A DNA stretch of 64,000 nucleotides from Metarhizium brunneum. Its lineage: Eukaryota; Ascomycota; Sordariomycetes; Hypocreales; Clavicipitaceae. Numbering within the stretch: position 1 is the first letter of the stretch; every line of letters starts with the position of its first letter. A program made the position numbers and the translations under genes. Location of the stretch: the NCBI RefSeq assembly GCF_013426205.1, contig NC_089427.1, forward strand, positions 3,100,001 through 3,164,000. The letters are read 5' to 3'. Below are positions 45,067 through 57,700 of the stretch, piece after piece. The notes under the pieces are model-generated. The model had not been told where the DNA came from. It ran no database searches and worked only from the letters and a program-made list of their open reading frames with translations.

Positions 45067-48004
45067 ACCGACAGCGGGCTACAACACTCAAACACCCTAT
45101 TAATATACGTGGGGTTTTCGGAAGCAATCAAGAAGTGAGACTGCCGCAGAAGCGACCCTGAGGAAAGATTACCACGCCGCCACACTTGGGTTCAACTACT
45201 TGGCCAGTATATATGAGACGATTGCCGCATATCCTGGGGAATAGCTGCTTCCGTTGCTCCGGCGGACTACGGCAATTCTTATGCCTGATGTTTGAGCCAA
45301 CGTCGCAGATTTCCGCGGTGTGACACCACCTTGCGAGCCCGTTTTCTGGACGTACGTCCTCAGACCGCCCTTGAAATGCGGTCATCTAACAGATCTGGTA
45401 TGTACTAGGGAGTAGACAAGAAACAAAGCCCGGGGTATTGTGACGTCTGGTATAGACAAAGCAAGGCGTGGCTGTCACGAAGTCGTTCGGAAAGCTAGTC
45501 TGAGGCTGTCATGACACAAACCTCATTTTAGTATGTCAACCATGGCATGATAATGTTGTACAGCGATGTGGGCAAAAGTACAACGCTAGCGATGGTATGA
45601 AGTCCGCAGGTGGACGAGGATCAGAGACAAGTTGTATGCGCTTCAAGATATACCCACGCACAAGTGTTTACGGAGCCCTTCGTCGAGTAATATTGTACAA
45701 TACCATCTAGTACTACTAGTAGGCAATATGTACTTACGAGTAGGAAGCAGGTTGATGTGGCTTGAGGGGCGCAAGATTGCTAAGACAAAAATGGTCAACT
45801 GTTGATAGGACCCGTTTCTACCCGCAAAGTTAGTATGTAGTATATCTGGCCAGCGATCATTGTACGTACAAAACATGCGTAGAACATCCGTCGTCACTTT
45901 GATACCTCTGACGTTCATAATATCGTTCTAAGCTGATCTATGGAAGGAGAATGTGGGAGAGTGCATGCGTCTGCTCTCCACGGCAAGCCTCAGAAGAGCC
46001 CACTTTCGCGCACATCGAGCAAATGGATTGACGACACAGGTCTCAGAGTCCAATGCAGCAGTATTCACTCGGCAGTTAGTTACGACTTTACAGGTCAGTT
46101 TCCTCTTATGCAACTGGCGAAAGGGTACAGAGCCCTCCGCATGGCAAAAAGTAAACAGAAATCATCTTTGTGAACCCCTCGCATCTGAGCATCTCGGCAG
46201 GCAAGCCATTCACAGCCCTCGGCTCAATGGTCAGGCACGAGGTTGCAAGGCTGGTCGAACGTTGCCCCTGGCCCCACATGGTACTAATGGCTCCCGTGTT
46301 TCCGGAAGGAATGGACAAAAAGGTTCTCATACAACTACAAGACTTGTACTGTTGGCTGTGTGGATATTTTTGTCTATACGGTAGAGTGTGGGTCACACCT
46401 GCGACAGTCCCCTGATAGGTCCAACTAGTGCGAGTTTGCGAGGTACCTGACGGAGCTCAGGCATTGCAACCCAGGCTAAACTCAACACCAACTTGCAGAG
46501 ACATGAACATCCGGCCTGCACACATGCGTCAACCGCTCAATTGCATGACGACGAGCCACGAGGGAAAAAAAAAAGGGATAAGAAGCCGACTGCGGCCCGA
46601 AGAGGAGGCGGAGTCTATGTAAGCCATCAGCGTTGGAGCAGCTTCTCTCCCTCCTCATACTTGCCGATGCGCTGCTTACTAACTAAGTACATCTACCTGT
46701 ACCTAGGTCGATACTCTTTGTCGCCGCCGAAAGAGCTCTACAGGGAGTACTGGAGTACTCCGTACAACATTGAAGGCTCTGCCAAGCAGCCCAGCATCTT
46801 CAGCCACCGGTTTTCAACTTCAGCGGGTGTCACAGAATATCCTTTGGGTTGGGCAGCCGCGCCGTACTACACTCCATTTTCTATTTTGTGACATCTGTAC
46901 GCTCACTATTTGCGTACTATTCTGACCGTGCCTGAATTGAGTTTGCATGAGATAGCGGTGACCTGTGTTGGCCTTTGCCTCTCGAGGAATAGAACGCGGT
47001 GGCTTTGACCCGACATTTGGAGATGGACGAAAGTCTGCTGCACATGACGGTTCACTACTTAAGTACCTAGGTACCTAGTAGGCATGAACAGCTCTCCCGG
47101 CTTGAATTATCTACTCGTGTGTTGTTGCCCTCAGGTGCCATTGCTCGCGCGCATTTTGTGAAATCGAAGCCGCATGACAGCCTGAGACTTGTACAGTTCC
47201 AAGTTATTTGCCCGTAGTCGTTTGTGCTGTGCATGTACGTCTGAAGCCTCTGTCAAGGATCCTCCTCGTTGGCGTACTCGGTACAATTGACATCACATCG
47301 GTGAGGCAGCACCAGTCCATCCAGCAACGTGTTCCACACAGACCACACAAACTGACTCTGTGCTCTCAGTGGTGCATTAATGCCTGAACATCTGGACCTT
47401 GTTGTGCGACCCTGTCGTTCTGCACTGCCCTGGGCCATTGCTGACGTCTATGGCGCTAGACCTGTTCTGGACTTGGGACCCCTGCAAGCCCGGTGGTCAC
47501 AACAACCTCTGCAATTTCCCACATTCTTTGTGTCCACCTTGGCTGTCAACCAGCCCGATCAGCCCAGCCATCCTTTGTTCCATCGAGCACAATTCCAACT
47601 CCCAAACCCATCCACGGCGAGGGGGAAACCACAGCGACAGGCGACAGATTGCTTCTGCCGCTGCCGTCTTGCGCTACCGACCTTATTTCCTTCGCTATTC
47701 TTACCGATACTCTCGTTAATTTTCGTCATCTCGATTCTCTTCGTCCCTCCTTGTTTGTGTCGCGCTCGGTGCACCAAGTCGCGTTCCGACCGCTGCGTTG
47801 AACGTTTTCCAAATTTAGGAGTCACCGCGAGAAAATTGCCATGCCCGTCTCTGCATCACAACCATCGACTCAACCATTTTGTCCTTTGCGACTCTAACTT
47901 ATTCTCGCGCTCATTTTGTTCCCGAATCTCGACGCCGACCGACTTTTCATTCCTTTTCGTCGACACCATCTCGTTCCCGACCGAGCAGGCGGGTCAACAT
48001 CGCC
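45067..48004. other. long intergenic region and probable leader of RAX2
   Basis: 2.9 kb with no supported gene. Includes an ACTTAAGTACCTAGGTACCTAG element (47057-47078), a TACTCCGTAC copy (46756-46765) and a C/T-rich tract from about 47680 to 48000 that reads as a pyrimidine-rich 5' leader of RAX2. An ORF of 246 codons at 47380-48120 overlaps the RAX2 start in another frame and lacks coding character. Confidence 0.5.
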
Positions 48005-51000
48005 ATGCGGTTGCCCTTTCGCCAGCACCGCTCAAGGCGTCCGCCTGCCTCCACGATCTACTCAACTTTTTTCACTCTGGCAGCGTTGGGGCCAATCTTT
48101 TCAGAAGCCATTCATTTTAATCCAGCCCCGCCCGCGAATCTCGACTTTTCTAATCTCGGCCGAATAGCAATCGCTGGCGACTTCAATGGCATCTCCCTTT
48201 ACGAGTACGAGGGCCAAATATCAAAACCCCTTCCCACAAATGGCAGCGAAGCCCTCCTTGCCAGACTTCCCAATGGCGCTTTGGCACCCGTTGTGTCTAC
48301 TGACGCGTCTATTCGAGCAATGTGCCTATTACACAACGACGACGGCAAGTTGAAGGGAGTGGTTATTGGTGGCAACTTCACGAGTATTGACGGGACGCAA
48401 TCAACAGCAATTGCGCTCTTTAACCCCAACACAACCGAAATTTCTCCTCTGAAGGGTCTGGAGGGTGAAGTTAATGCTCTATATTGCGACGACAGTCGGA
48501 AAACTGTCTATATTGGTGGCAATTTCAAGGCGTCAAACTCTACCAATGCAATCGCCTGGACGGACGCAGACGGCTGGTCAAATTTGCCATTCGCGGGCTT
48601 CAACGGCCAGGTCAATGCTATTTCCAAGACCTCCAATGGTCACATTGTATTTGGGGGTAGCTTTACCGGTTTAGGAAACACTTCTACCCCGAGCCAACCC
48701 GATAGCCAAATTATCAATCTATCCGGCGGCAAGGTTACCGCCACAAATGGTGCGACCACCAATGGATTCAGCGACCCCCAAAACATTGTATGCTCGGCAG
48801 GCACGGACGGACCTGGCAGCACTTGGCTTGCAGCTGACAACCTTCCCGCCACCTGGGAGGCCGATTTCGGATTCACATTCCAACCCACCAAGCTGCGGCT
48901 GTACAACACTCGCCAGGACGGTCGCGGCACCAAGACGTTTAGATTCCTTGCATTCCCATTGAACGGCATAATGAACTTCACCTACGTCGACCCGTCAACT
49001 GGGAAAAATGCTTCCTGCACCAGTGAATGCCCTCTCAGCAATGATCCCAATGTCAAATTCCAGGACTTTCGCTTTGTCAATCGGGTCGGCATGGACAGCT
49101 TCCAGGTCGCCATATCAGACTGGTACGGATCTGGTGCAGGGCTTTCTGGCATCGAACTCTTCCAGGATGACATGTTCGCATACGCCATTAATAATTTCAA
49201 CGAACCCAATTGCAAGGGCATCCAGTTCCCGTCGACTGCGACAGCTACCGGACCCTGGACAGAGGCACCATCGGTCCAGAGCAGTTCGGATTACCTCGTG
49301 GCAAAGTTGAGCGGCGGCGACATCAATGACAAGTCTGCTTCGGTTGTATTTACCCCCAATATCGTAGAATCTGGTAACTACTCCGTCAACATGTACACTC
49401 CAGGATGTATGCCAGATGGAAGTTGCTCCGCACGAGGCCAGGTTAATGTCACGGGCGTCATGTCAACCGGCACGATCGACGCTGGTTTCAGCACGACACT
49501 CTATCAAACAAATTATTACGACAAGTTTGATCAAATATACTTTGGTTATATCGAGAAGAGCTCGGATAGTTTCAAACCCACTGTCACCCTTACACCTCTG
49601 GCAGGTCAAAACCTTCAGTCCCTCACAGTCGTCGCTCAAAGAGTAGGATTCACTCTCACCAAGTCGACTGGAGGCCTCAACAGTCTGTTCGATTTTGACC
49701 CAGAACAAAAGACTGTAGATGTATCCAGCCTGGAGAAGTCGCCAATCAACAAACTGGGCTCCGAATTCGGTCGAAGCTCGGCTGTCACATCTCTGGTCAC
49801 GTCCGGCGACACACTATTCATTGGCGGAAACTTCACTTCCAAGAATTTTGTCAATGCTGTCGCCATCGGCGGCGACAAGGACACGACCAGCCCACTTGAT
49901 GGCGGCCTCAATGGTCAAGTTCTCGACATGCACCTTGAGGGAACACAACTGTATGTCGGTGGCAATTTCAACAGCACCCTCAACGGCGATAAAGCACTGG
50001 GCCATGCTGCCCTGTATGACATCAAGTCGAATTCGTGGAATGTTCTGGGTGGTGGTGTTGATGGCCCTGTGGAACACGTCGTCCCCATGCGAATCAATAT
50101 TACATCTGACAAAACAGAAACCGTCATCGGCTTGAGCGGGACGTTCTCACAGTGCAATGCCTTTCAGAATAACAGCATTTCTCCTGCAGAGGGCTTCGCT
50201 ATCTGGGTTCCGTCTTTGCAAAACTGGCTGCAAAATATCGACCAGCCTTTGCCCACATACAACGGCGTGCTCACTGCTAGCCTTGAGAATGTTGCGGATG
50301 TTGGTGACCTCTTCGCTGGTTCGTTGACATCAGCACAGCTTCGTGCAAACGGAGCTGCCACCCTCAGTACACGTGGCCTAGGACCTTTCCCGTTCAAGAT
50401 CGAAGCTACGACCAGGTCCGCCTCCAAACTGCACCGCCGTGAGAGTATTTCCAACGATACGCTTCGAGGTGTTATCACTGGTGCTTTTTACAGCACTGAC
50501 AGCTCCAACATTACCGTGCTCGCCGGCCACTTTACAGCTAGTTCAGCCAATGGGTCAACCGTCAACAATTTGATGATCCTTGATGGCAAGGACAACGAGT
50601 CCATCACCGGGCTAGGTTCAGGCATATCCGCAGATTCTACATTCATCACTGTTGCTCTTCAGGGAAGCGTCTTGTATGCCGGAGGAATGGTCTCTGGTAC
50701 AATCGCAGGCAAGCAGATCCACGGCCTTTTGGCTTACGATCTTTCGTCAAAATCATTCGGCAGCCAACCTGCGCCAATCTCAGGGAGGAACAGCACCGTT
50801 GCTGCCATCGCTGTTCGCCCCGATACGTCTGAGGTGTATGTTGGTGGCTCGTTCGACAAAGCTGGTGCTCTAGGCTGCGAGGGTCTCTGTATTTACAATT
50901 CTAACTCAGGGCAGTGGTTTCAGCCAGGCAATGGCCTGTCAGGTGAGGTCCTGGGACTCATGTGGTCCAGCAAATCAACCCTCGTTGTAGCAGGCGACCT

Positions 51001-51715
51001 ACAGGCCAACAGTACGGAGAAGCGATACTTGGCTACCTATGACGCGAAGCAGCAGACATGGTCAGCCTTCCCGGGAGCTGAGAGTATACCCGGACCAGTT
51101 CAGGTCATGACGGCTGGATCAAGAGACGGAAACCAGGTGTGGATTGCGGGCAAGTCGGCCAAGGACGGATCAGTCTTCCTCATGAAGTACGATGGTAGTC
51201 AGTGGCTGACTGTTAATGGAACCCTTCCCGCGATTACGATTCTTCGAAGTCTGCAGGTTTTCTCGCTCACCAAGAGCCACGCCAGCACACAATTGTTGGG
51301 CGAAAACCAGGCACTCATGATGACTGGCTCGATCGTTATACCAAACGTTGGCATCGCCTCGGCAGCAATTTTCAACGGCACCCATTATCTTCCCTACGCT
51401 CTGACAACGAACTCCGGCAACGTGCCTGGAACCATTGCCAGAATCTTTACTCAGAAAGACGATTTCTTTTCAACGGGAGGTGGCAGCATGCCACTAGGCT
51501 TTGTTGTCCTCATTGGGCTTGCCATTGCACTTGGCCTAGTCCTTCTCATGGTCTTGGCTGGCATGATTTTGGACCGGCTTAGGAAGAAGCGGGAGGGATA
51601 TATGCCGGCTCCAACTTCAATGTATGACAGAGGCAGCGGCATTCAAAGAATCCCCCCTCACGAACTGCTAGAATCACTGGGCAGAAGTCGACCCGGGGCA
51701 GCACCCCACGTTTGA
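48005..51715 (+). CDS. RAX2: polarised-growth membrane protein Rax2
   Basis: Type I membrane protein marking sites of polarised growth (bud-site selection in yeast with Rax1 and Bud8/9; hyphal tip in filamentous fungi). One exon, 1236 aa (yeast 1220). A signal peptide is formed by the hydrophobic run IYSTFFTLAALGPIFSEAIH (about residues 20-39). The large extracellular part is made of repeated beta blades with the signature IGGNF or VGGSF (VVIGGNFTS, VYIGGNFKA, LFIGGNFTS, LYVGGNFNST, VYVGGSFDKA) and many N-glycosylation sequons. A discoidin-like segment lies near VCSAGTDGPGSTWLAADNLP. One transmembrane helix at about 1165-1189 (GFVVLIGLAIALGLVLLMVL) is followed by a basic cytoplasmic tail (DRLRKKREGYMPAP) of about 45 residues. 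Start at 48005 (MRLPFRQHR); the frame is open upstream without ATG. Confidence 0.94.
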   Translation: MRLPFRQHRSRRPPASTIYSTFFTLAALGPIFSEAIHFNPAPPANLDFSNLGRIAIAGDFNGISLYEYEGQISKPLPTNGSEALLARLPNGALAPVVSTDASIRAMCLLHNDDGKLKGVVIGGNFTSIDGTQSTAIALFNPNTTEISPLKGLEGEVNALYCDDSRKTVYIGGNFKASNSTNAIAWTDADGWSNLPFAGFNGQVNAISKTSNGHIVFGGSFTGLGNTSTPSQPDSQIINLSGGKVTATNGATTNGFSDPQNIVCSAGTDGPGSTWLAADNLPATWEADFGFTFQPTKLRLYNTRQDGRGTKTFRFLAFPLNGIMNFTYVDPSTGKNASCTSECPLSNDPNVKFQDFRFVNRVGMDSFQVAISDWYGSGAGLSGIELFQDDMFAYAINNFNEPNCKGIQFPSTATATGPWTEAPSVQSSSDYLVAKLSGGDINDKSASVVFTPNIVESGNYSVNMYTPGCMPDGSCSARGQVNVTGVMSTGTIDAGFSTTLYQTNYYDKFDQIYFGYIEKSSDSFKPTVTLTPLAGQNLQSLTVVAQRVGFTLTKSTGGLNSLFDFDPEQKTVDVSSLEKSPINKLGSEFGRSSAVTSLVTSGDTLFIGGNFTSKNFVNAVAIGGDKDTTSPLDGGLNGQVLDMHLEGTQLYVGGNFNSTLNGDKALGHAALYDIKSNSWNVLGGGVDGPVEHVVPMRINITSDKTETVIGLSGTFSQCNAFQNNSISPAEGFAIWVPSLQNWLQNIDQPLPTYNGVLTASLENVADVGDLFAGSLTSAQLRANGAATLSTRGLGPFPFKIEATTRSASKLHRRESISNDTLRGVITGAFYSTDSSNITVLAGHFTASSANGSTVNNLMILDGKDNESITGLGSGISADSTFITVALQGSVLYAGGMVSGTIAGKQIHGLLAYDLSSKSFGSQPAPISGRNSTVAAIAVRPDTSEVYVGGSFDKAGALGCEGLCIYNSNSGQWFQPGNGLSGEVLGLMWSSKSTLVVAGDLQANSTEKRYLATYDAKQQTWSAFPGAESIPGPVQVMTAGSRDGNQVWIAGKSAKDGSVFLMKYDGSQWLTVNGTLPAITILRSLQVFSLTKSHASTQLLGENQALMMTGSIVIPNVGIASAAIFNGTHYLPYALTTNSGNVPGTIARIFTQKDDFFSTGGGSMPLGFVVLIGLAIALGLVLLMVLAGMILDRLRKKREGYMPAPTSMYDRGSGIQRIPPHELLESLGRSRPGAAPHV

Positions 51716-54700
51716 AAGTCGTCGTTGTTTTCTCGCAGCCTTCCTTTCCCACAGCTTACCTTGATTATTGCCTGGCGTTGATTTGGCGTGTGGAGTGGAT
51801 CTTTTTTTAATATCATAACTGAGGATGGTCGAGCATTAGAAAAGAGGCCCATATCAATCCTCACTCGACAGGAACGGAGGACGGTAATCCTAACACTGCA
51901 AATATTTTCCATTGTGCATATCAGAGGCAGCAAACCAGCTTCTTGTCTCTTCTCTACACTTTCTCTGCATTTGCCCGTCATTTCACGAGACTACGACTAC
52001 TGGCTAATGTATTGCCATTTTTCTCACCCATCACCAAGTGAATTTTGTTGGTTGGGTGTTGTCTTTGACCTTGATATGTCTTCTTGTTTTTTCTTTTCTT
52101 CTTTTCACACTATCATATGAACGTTCTATTACTTGACCGTTCTTTCTCCTTTTCGCAAGCCTTTGTTTTCTTATCTGCCGTTCACCAGTGTATATTACCT
52201 TCAGCGCAGTCTCCGCCACTGAGACTGTCGGCATATTTATTTACTTGTCGTCCCTACTTGGGCGTGAGAGACGGGGCGATGATGAGATGGGGGGACGGAA
52301 TGGTCAGGCACTTTTAGCAGAGGAAGGAATTATGCCATTCTAGCGTTGACGACGGTGGCAAAGGATATTGGTTGATTCCCAGTGTAGATCCATGGCAAAT
52401 TAATCTGAATGCGGAATTTCAAAACGAATACTCCTCGAACATGGGTGACGCTGACGACACTTGGAAGTGAGGCAAACAGGTCGATGCATCTAGTTGCTTG
52501 CCAGTCAAACCGTTGCATGACACAATTTGTCCCATTATCCACGGTTCCATATCTTTACGTATGTCCATCCCGATCGCCAGCTACATGCAGTGTTGAACCT
52601 CACAGAACACCAGTGTGGAAGTCATCAATCTCATACTTACTAAATGCGACGGATATGGCCATCAAGGTCTTTTACTACGTCAGGAGGTCAGCAGACACGC
52701 GGCCCTGTGTACTCTCCTCTATGATTGATTGAATCGAAACTCCTTATCATTATCGATGAAGGCATTGCAAGGTGGTCGGTCGGGTCTGACGACTGGGACA
52801 TGGCCTCACCAGCAAACAGGGAGTGACTTGACTACCACCACACCCTACGTGCTGGGTAGTTTGTCATAAAGAATTCAATTTCTCATCCTTCGGAACGGCC
52901 CTTGATACTATTTAAGGGACACGCACTAGCATGTGTGCAAAACACGCGGCTTTATGCCACATAGTCATTGTACATATATAGTGCCCTTGTCCTTGACAGG
53001 TTGTAACCCTCAGAAACCCAGCCCAGCGCGGTCTTCTTGCCAGCAAGCCGCGCTCTAACCAATCCTCCCGGCAGTCACGCCACGTTGCATATCGGATCTT
53101 CTTGGCCCTCCCACACGAGTGCCAAAACAAAAAAAAGCGATTGCGCGTCTTTGATAGCATGAATTTGGGGAAAGGGCCCCTCCCCCTCCCCTAGCCCATT
53201 CGGCATAAAACGCTACGACCGTACGACGAGTGTAAAACACGCCCTGGTAGATGCTGAAACGGCAGCCCTATGAGGAGGGTTGATGTTGTTGTCTTCTGAT
53301 TTGTGCAATCCCATGGGCCGGAATGAACTGATTTGATTCTCTGTTCTTTATAAGCGTGCTGGTTATATTTGTAATGTGAGATGCTTCGAAATACGCATGG
53401 GAAATATTTCCTCCATGGGTGTTCCTGGACATGTCTGCCCCCATCCCCGCCTCCCCTTGGTGTCCTCTGCATCAGAGAGGAAAGTTTGGTACCCGAGAAT
53501 AGCCCTTGTCGATGATGAGAAAATGGCCGGCTCTTTGGTCGGAGTTTCGGGCATGAGAGCAGTTGTGTCGACAAGATCATAATCCCGCCTGCTTGTCTTG
53601 GAAGCTGCAGCGCTGATGGTTGTCTTTTGCTTCGACATGGCTGTACATACATAGACGCGGAGAGGTTTTCCTATATTGGCTCGTGTTATTACCACGCGGG
53701 CAAGGGTCCCTAGTGTGCCCTGTCGCGGGACGATTTATCGCTGAAGAGGCGTTTCAACGCCCGCCTTTTTCTTTTTTCGCATGAGGGTTGATTACTTTCG
53801 GCACCTTGTTATCGAGCTAACGTTGACGAAGATCATGGAACTTTCGAGATGCGATGTCATGTGTGTCTCTTTGACGGCGCAAGGTAGCGAATAGTGGAAA
53901 CACGGATGCAGGTCATGGGCACCACGATCCCGGCCCCATTTTGATCGGGAAGCTGTGTGCAGATTTTGATGATCGTCCGATCTGATCGACGTGGAAGACG
54001 GCTTCTTTGCAGCTGTCATCGTCGTCGGTGGGCTGTCTTTTGGCCGGTTTAAGCAGCCCTTTTGCGATTGACAGACCTAGTGCGCCGGAGATTATTAGCA
54101 ACGTGTCTTCTGGTACAAATTAATCCATGTGTCACGAGGCGGGATCAGATCATGGCTGTACCGGGAAGGTCGGGGGTTTGGAGTTTTCTCCAGCAGATTA
54201 GCAAGGCTGATCACTGGGATGGTGGACGTGGATATATCATGAACTTTTTGTGGGCATCAGACAGCGAATACATGTACATACAAGAGAGGAAACCGGGATA
54301 TTGAAGGAGTCAAGACAAAGTAAAGTAGGTCATGAGATGCCATGCGCAAGCAGAGAAGATTAAGGCTGTCACTCAATGTCGGACGAGGGGTGTCCTTGCA
54401 GTTTATCACATGGCAGCACATTTCTCCCGTTCAATGACAGCTCACCATCAACCAGGTTTTTACTGACGCAACATTGTATTGAAGCGAATCCTCTCAGCTA
54501 TTCAAAAGCTAATGCTAGGCAGGCTGGGTTATACCCCAGGATCATCTTTGTCTCGCGAGTACATATCAGTGTTGGTACCCGGGGTCACGTGTTGTGCCTG
54601 TCGATTATCAAGGCAGGCATTGCTTCCCGCCTTGCTTGTTTCTTCGTCCTCCATCACACCTTGTCGCTGGCTGGCTGCAATGCTGGTGCTTGTTTCATTC

Positions 54701-57700
54701 ATGCGATCTCTTGTGTGCCTGTTGGGAAACTTGGATCGCCTCTCGTTGCTCTGCCGCGATCTATTGCAAGGAGTCCTCGTGGGTAATGGCTCGATGTTCG
54801 TATGGTTACCATGGATATTCCATCAAAGCTCCGTGCTCATGGACACCCGGTCTTCGGTACAGGTTCAACAAATCCTAGGTACCTAGGTAGTTGGTTACCT
54901 CTCAAGTCTGCACACTAATTGAGGAAAGGGAATTCGACTACTCGCTGGGAAATGGCATAATGGTTAGCCGTTCCATCGCGTATCCTCCGCTACTTCTTTA
55001 TCGTTGACCATATGCTGACCGAGTGTGCTCTATCAATTGTCGCACGTATAGCAGTTACCACTGGCTGACTGAATGTAAAGCTAGGTTTATACCCCAAACG
55101 CCATTACAAGTCCACGTCTCCTAATTAAAACAATGCCAGTTTCAGCCATCCTAGGCCATATTAACAGTCGATACAACCGATTCCCAAGAATGAACCATCG
55201 TCCCATACACATACAACCAAAGGGCAAAACATGTACCCCCACGCTTATTCTGTGTTCGGAATTATACAACAGCTCCAGACACACATGGCAACGAGATCCC
55301 GGAACTGCCTTGGTCCTTGTCATCCGGGGACTCTGCATAAAAACCTCCACCGATGAGTATGCAACTTGGATGATCAACAAGGCTGAAGAACAAAAATAGC
55401 ACATGGAGCAAATCTATTTTACAATCATCTCCCGAGGCTCGCAGTGTCGGAGAGTAAAATCAAAAACAACACCGCGGGGATACCCACAGGAAAACAAAAT
55501 CAATCATGCCTCCCCATACTGATGTATCAGAGGGCATTCCGAATTTTACTAGCAGCCATGCTGGTTGTGAAACGACCATGCCAGAATGCCTGGCCATGTC
55601 CCGCCTGTAGTGTAAACTCAAGGCTTTCCCATCGTAGGTACATATGTACGCCTGCCACGGCAAGGACAATCTAAGTCGACGTCTTTACCACCACGCCCCT
55701 TCCCCCCTTTTTCTCAATTCCTGCCCCCTCCACCAGTTTCTAGTCTCCACCCCCCTGGACCGGCTGCTTGAGACCAACCAAGATGCCGCAAAATGACGTT
55801 ACGGGTACCGAAAAGCGGGACTTGGCGGAGCCGCTGACGTCAAAGCTGTCGACTAATTCAACGACGACTGGAGCTACTTTGCTGGCTGTGACAAAGGAGT
55901 GTGTGTAGGAAGCACCATTTGGATAACGACAGAAATGCCACCAACACCACCAGCACACCAATTAGGCTGAACAAAGGTTTTCATGACTTTATTCTGCCAC
56001 CTTTTGCTCGTGTAAAGTGGAATTGGTGTCAGGAGTATGACGTCATAGGACCTAGTTTTCTCGTGCTCGCCTCGGTTTACAGACTTGCAGGTCGATCCCA
56101 GACACCGACCCTGAATATCAAGAATCAGGATACACGTACCAATTCGACATCTTATTCTTTGCCACGGCGCCCCGACGTCATACCTACCGGGCGGAGGGGG
56201 GCCGGTGCCATGTTCAGCACCATCCTCTTCCGCAATCCAGGCGATGCATTACGGCGATGATCCTCCCGCAACAGGAATACTACTCAAAAGGGCACTCACA
56301 TGTCTTATTCCCTCGCAACTCCGGGGAGGATTTCCAGATAGAATACCCCGTACTGACACAACTTCGTCATGTCTACATACACCCCCCCCTTTCGAAAGTA
56401 GACTTTTCCTTTTTCCTTATTTCTTTTGCAAGTGGACAGACCAACATGCATTTTGCTAAATCTCCACTAAAGTCGCCCAGTCGCTCGGTTGCACGTCGTG
56501 AATGCTGTTCTTGGTCTTACTTTCCCAGCTGTCTGGCGCGTAAAAGCGGCGCAACGCATTACAAGCTTACGAGTACTTTTTGTCCAAGGGGAGTTAGCGG
56601 GCGAGCGAGCAAGAAGAGGTTTACGAGCGGAGCGGCGATATCAAACTTTGTGATACATCGTCCCCAGTGCTGCCGCCGAGCTAAGACGATCCATACGCAA
56701 CGGCCGGGGGGAAAGCTTGGCTTTGTCTCCCCTCCTTTTGTGTGAGGGTGTGACAAGCCGTGGCTGGGGAATTTGGTAGTGCCAGCAGACCGGCAAACAC
56801 CCAAGTCAAGCTTTTTAGGACCGCCACGATCCCTACCAGGGACAACGTGGGCTCGTCTTGTCGTTTGAATCTGATCTGAGTGATCAGCCACGGCCCTGAA
56901 CATCATCCCTACCAAATACATCCGTGGATAGACAGGAAGGAGACTGAATCCGGATAGAGGCTTAGATCTTTGTACAGTCTGTGGCAGAAGGCGATTGTCC
57001 CCGAAGAAGTATACACTAATACTGCAGCACATGGAGCGCGATAGCGAGGTATCTGATCCGGTCATATTTTTTGGCCCCCTCCCCCCTCCCCCACTGTATG
57101 TTTTGTGCCGCAACGCTGGATCTCGTGGTCTTTGGCGGGGCTGCCGGCTTCGGGGAAGATGGGCAAGTGAGTTGTCGGAGCCGACCCCTTGTGAAGTGAA
57201 GTACGGAGTACTGTACGGAGTATGTACCCCAGGCTCTCTGTCTCTCTCTCTCTCTGCCCTCAGCCGCCCGGCGTGGACGATATAGTGGCACAGAGCCTCC
57301 ATACCATTGGAGCATACCAGAAAAGTACATGTACAAAGCCGTCGTTGTTCGAGTGTTGCAAATCGTCACTCTTCAGAGCGCCTGAGAGGAATCGTGGGCC
57401 AGGGCCACGCATCTGGGAGCGTGGTTGGTTGGCTGCGCGGCACATCGTCGCGCAATGCCTGGATACCACGGCGATAGCTCCGGAGCCAACCAGGCATGGA
57501 CCCTGGCCCTGGGTCCTGGGGGTCCTGGGGGTCCTGGGGCTACCTACCAGGACCAGCCGATTAGGGTAAGCCGGCGAAACTCAGACATCTGGGTATTGAA
57601 CAAGAAGAAATCACAGACCATGGAAGGGGGCGGGAGTGGCCCTGAACAGGTAAGCTACCCGAGGCGAGCATGGCACAGCGGAACACGAACGACGAGCAAC

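Noticed and set aside
47380..48120. 246-codon plus-strand ORF before RAX2
   Set aside because: It overlaps the RAX2 start in another frame and is built from pyrimidine-rich leader sequence (runs of Leu, Ser, Phe, Pro).
56559..57302. 247-codon minus-strand ORF in the gene-poor region
   Set aside because: Composition is Arg/Pro/Gly-rich as expected from GC-biased random frames, several overlapping ORFs occur on both strands, and there is no motif or plausible intron structure.
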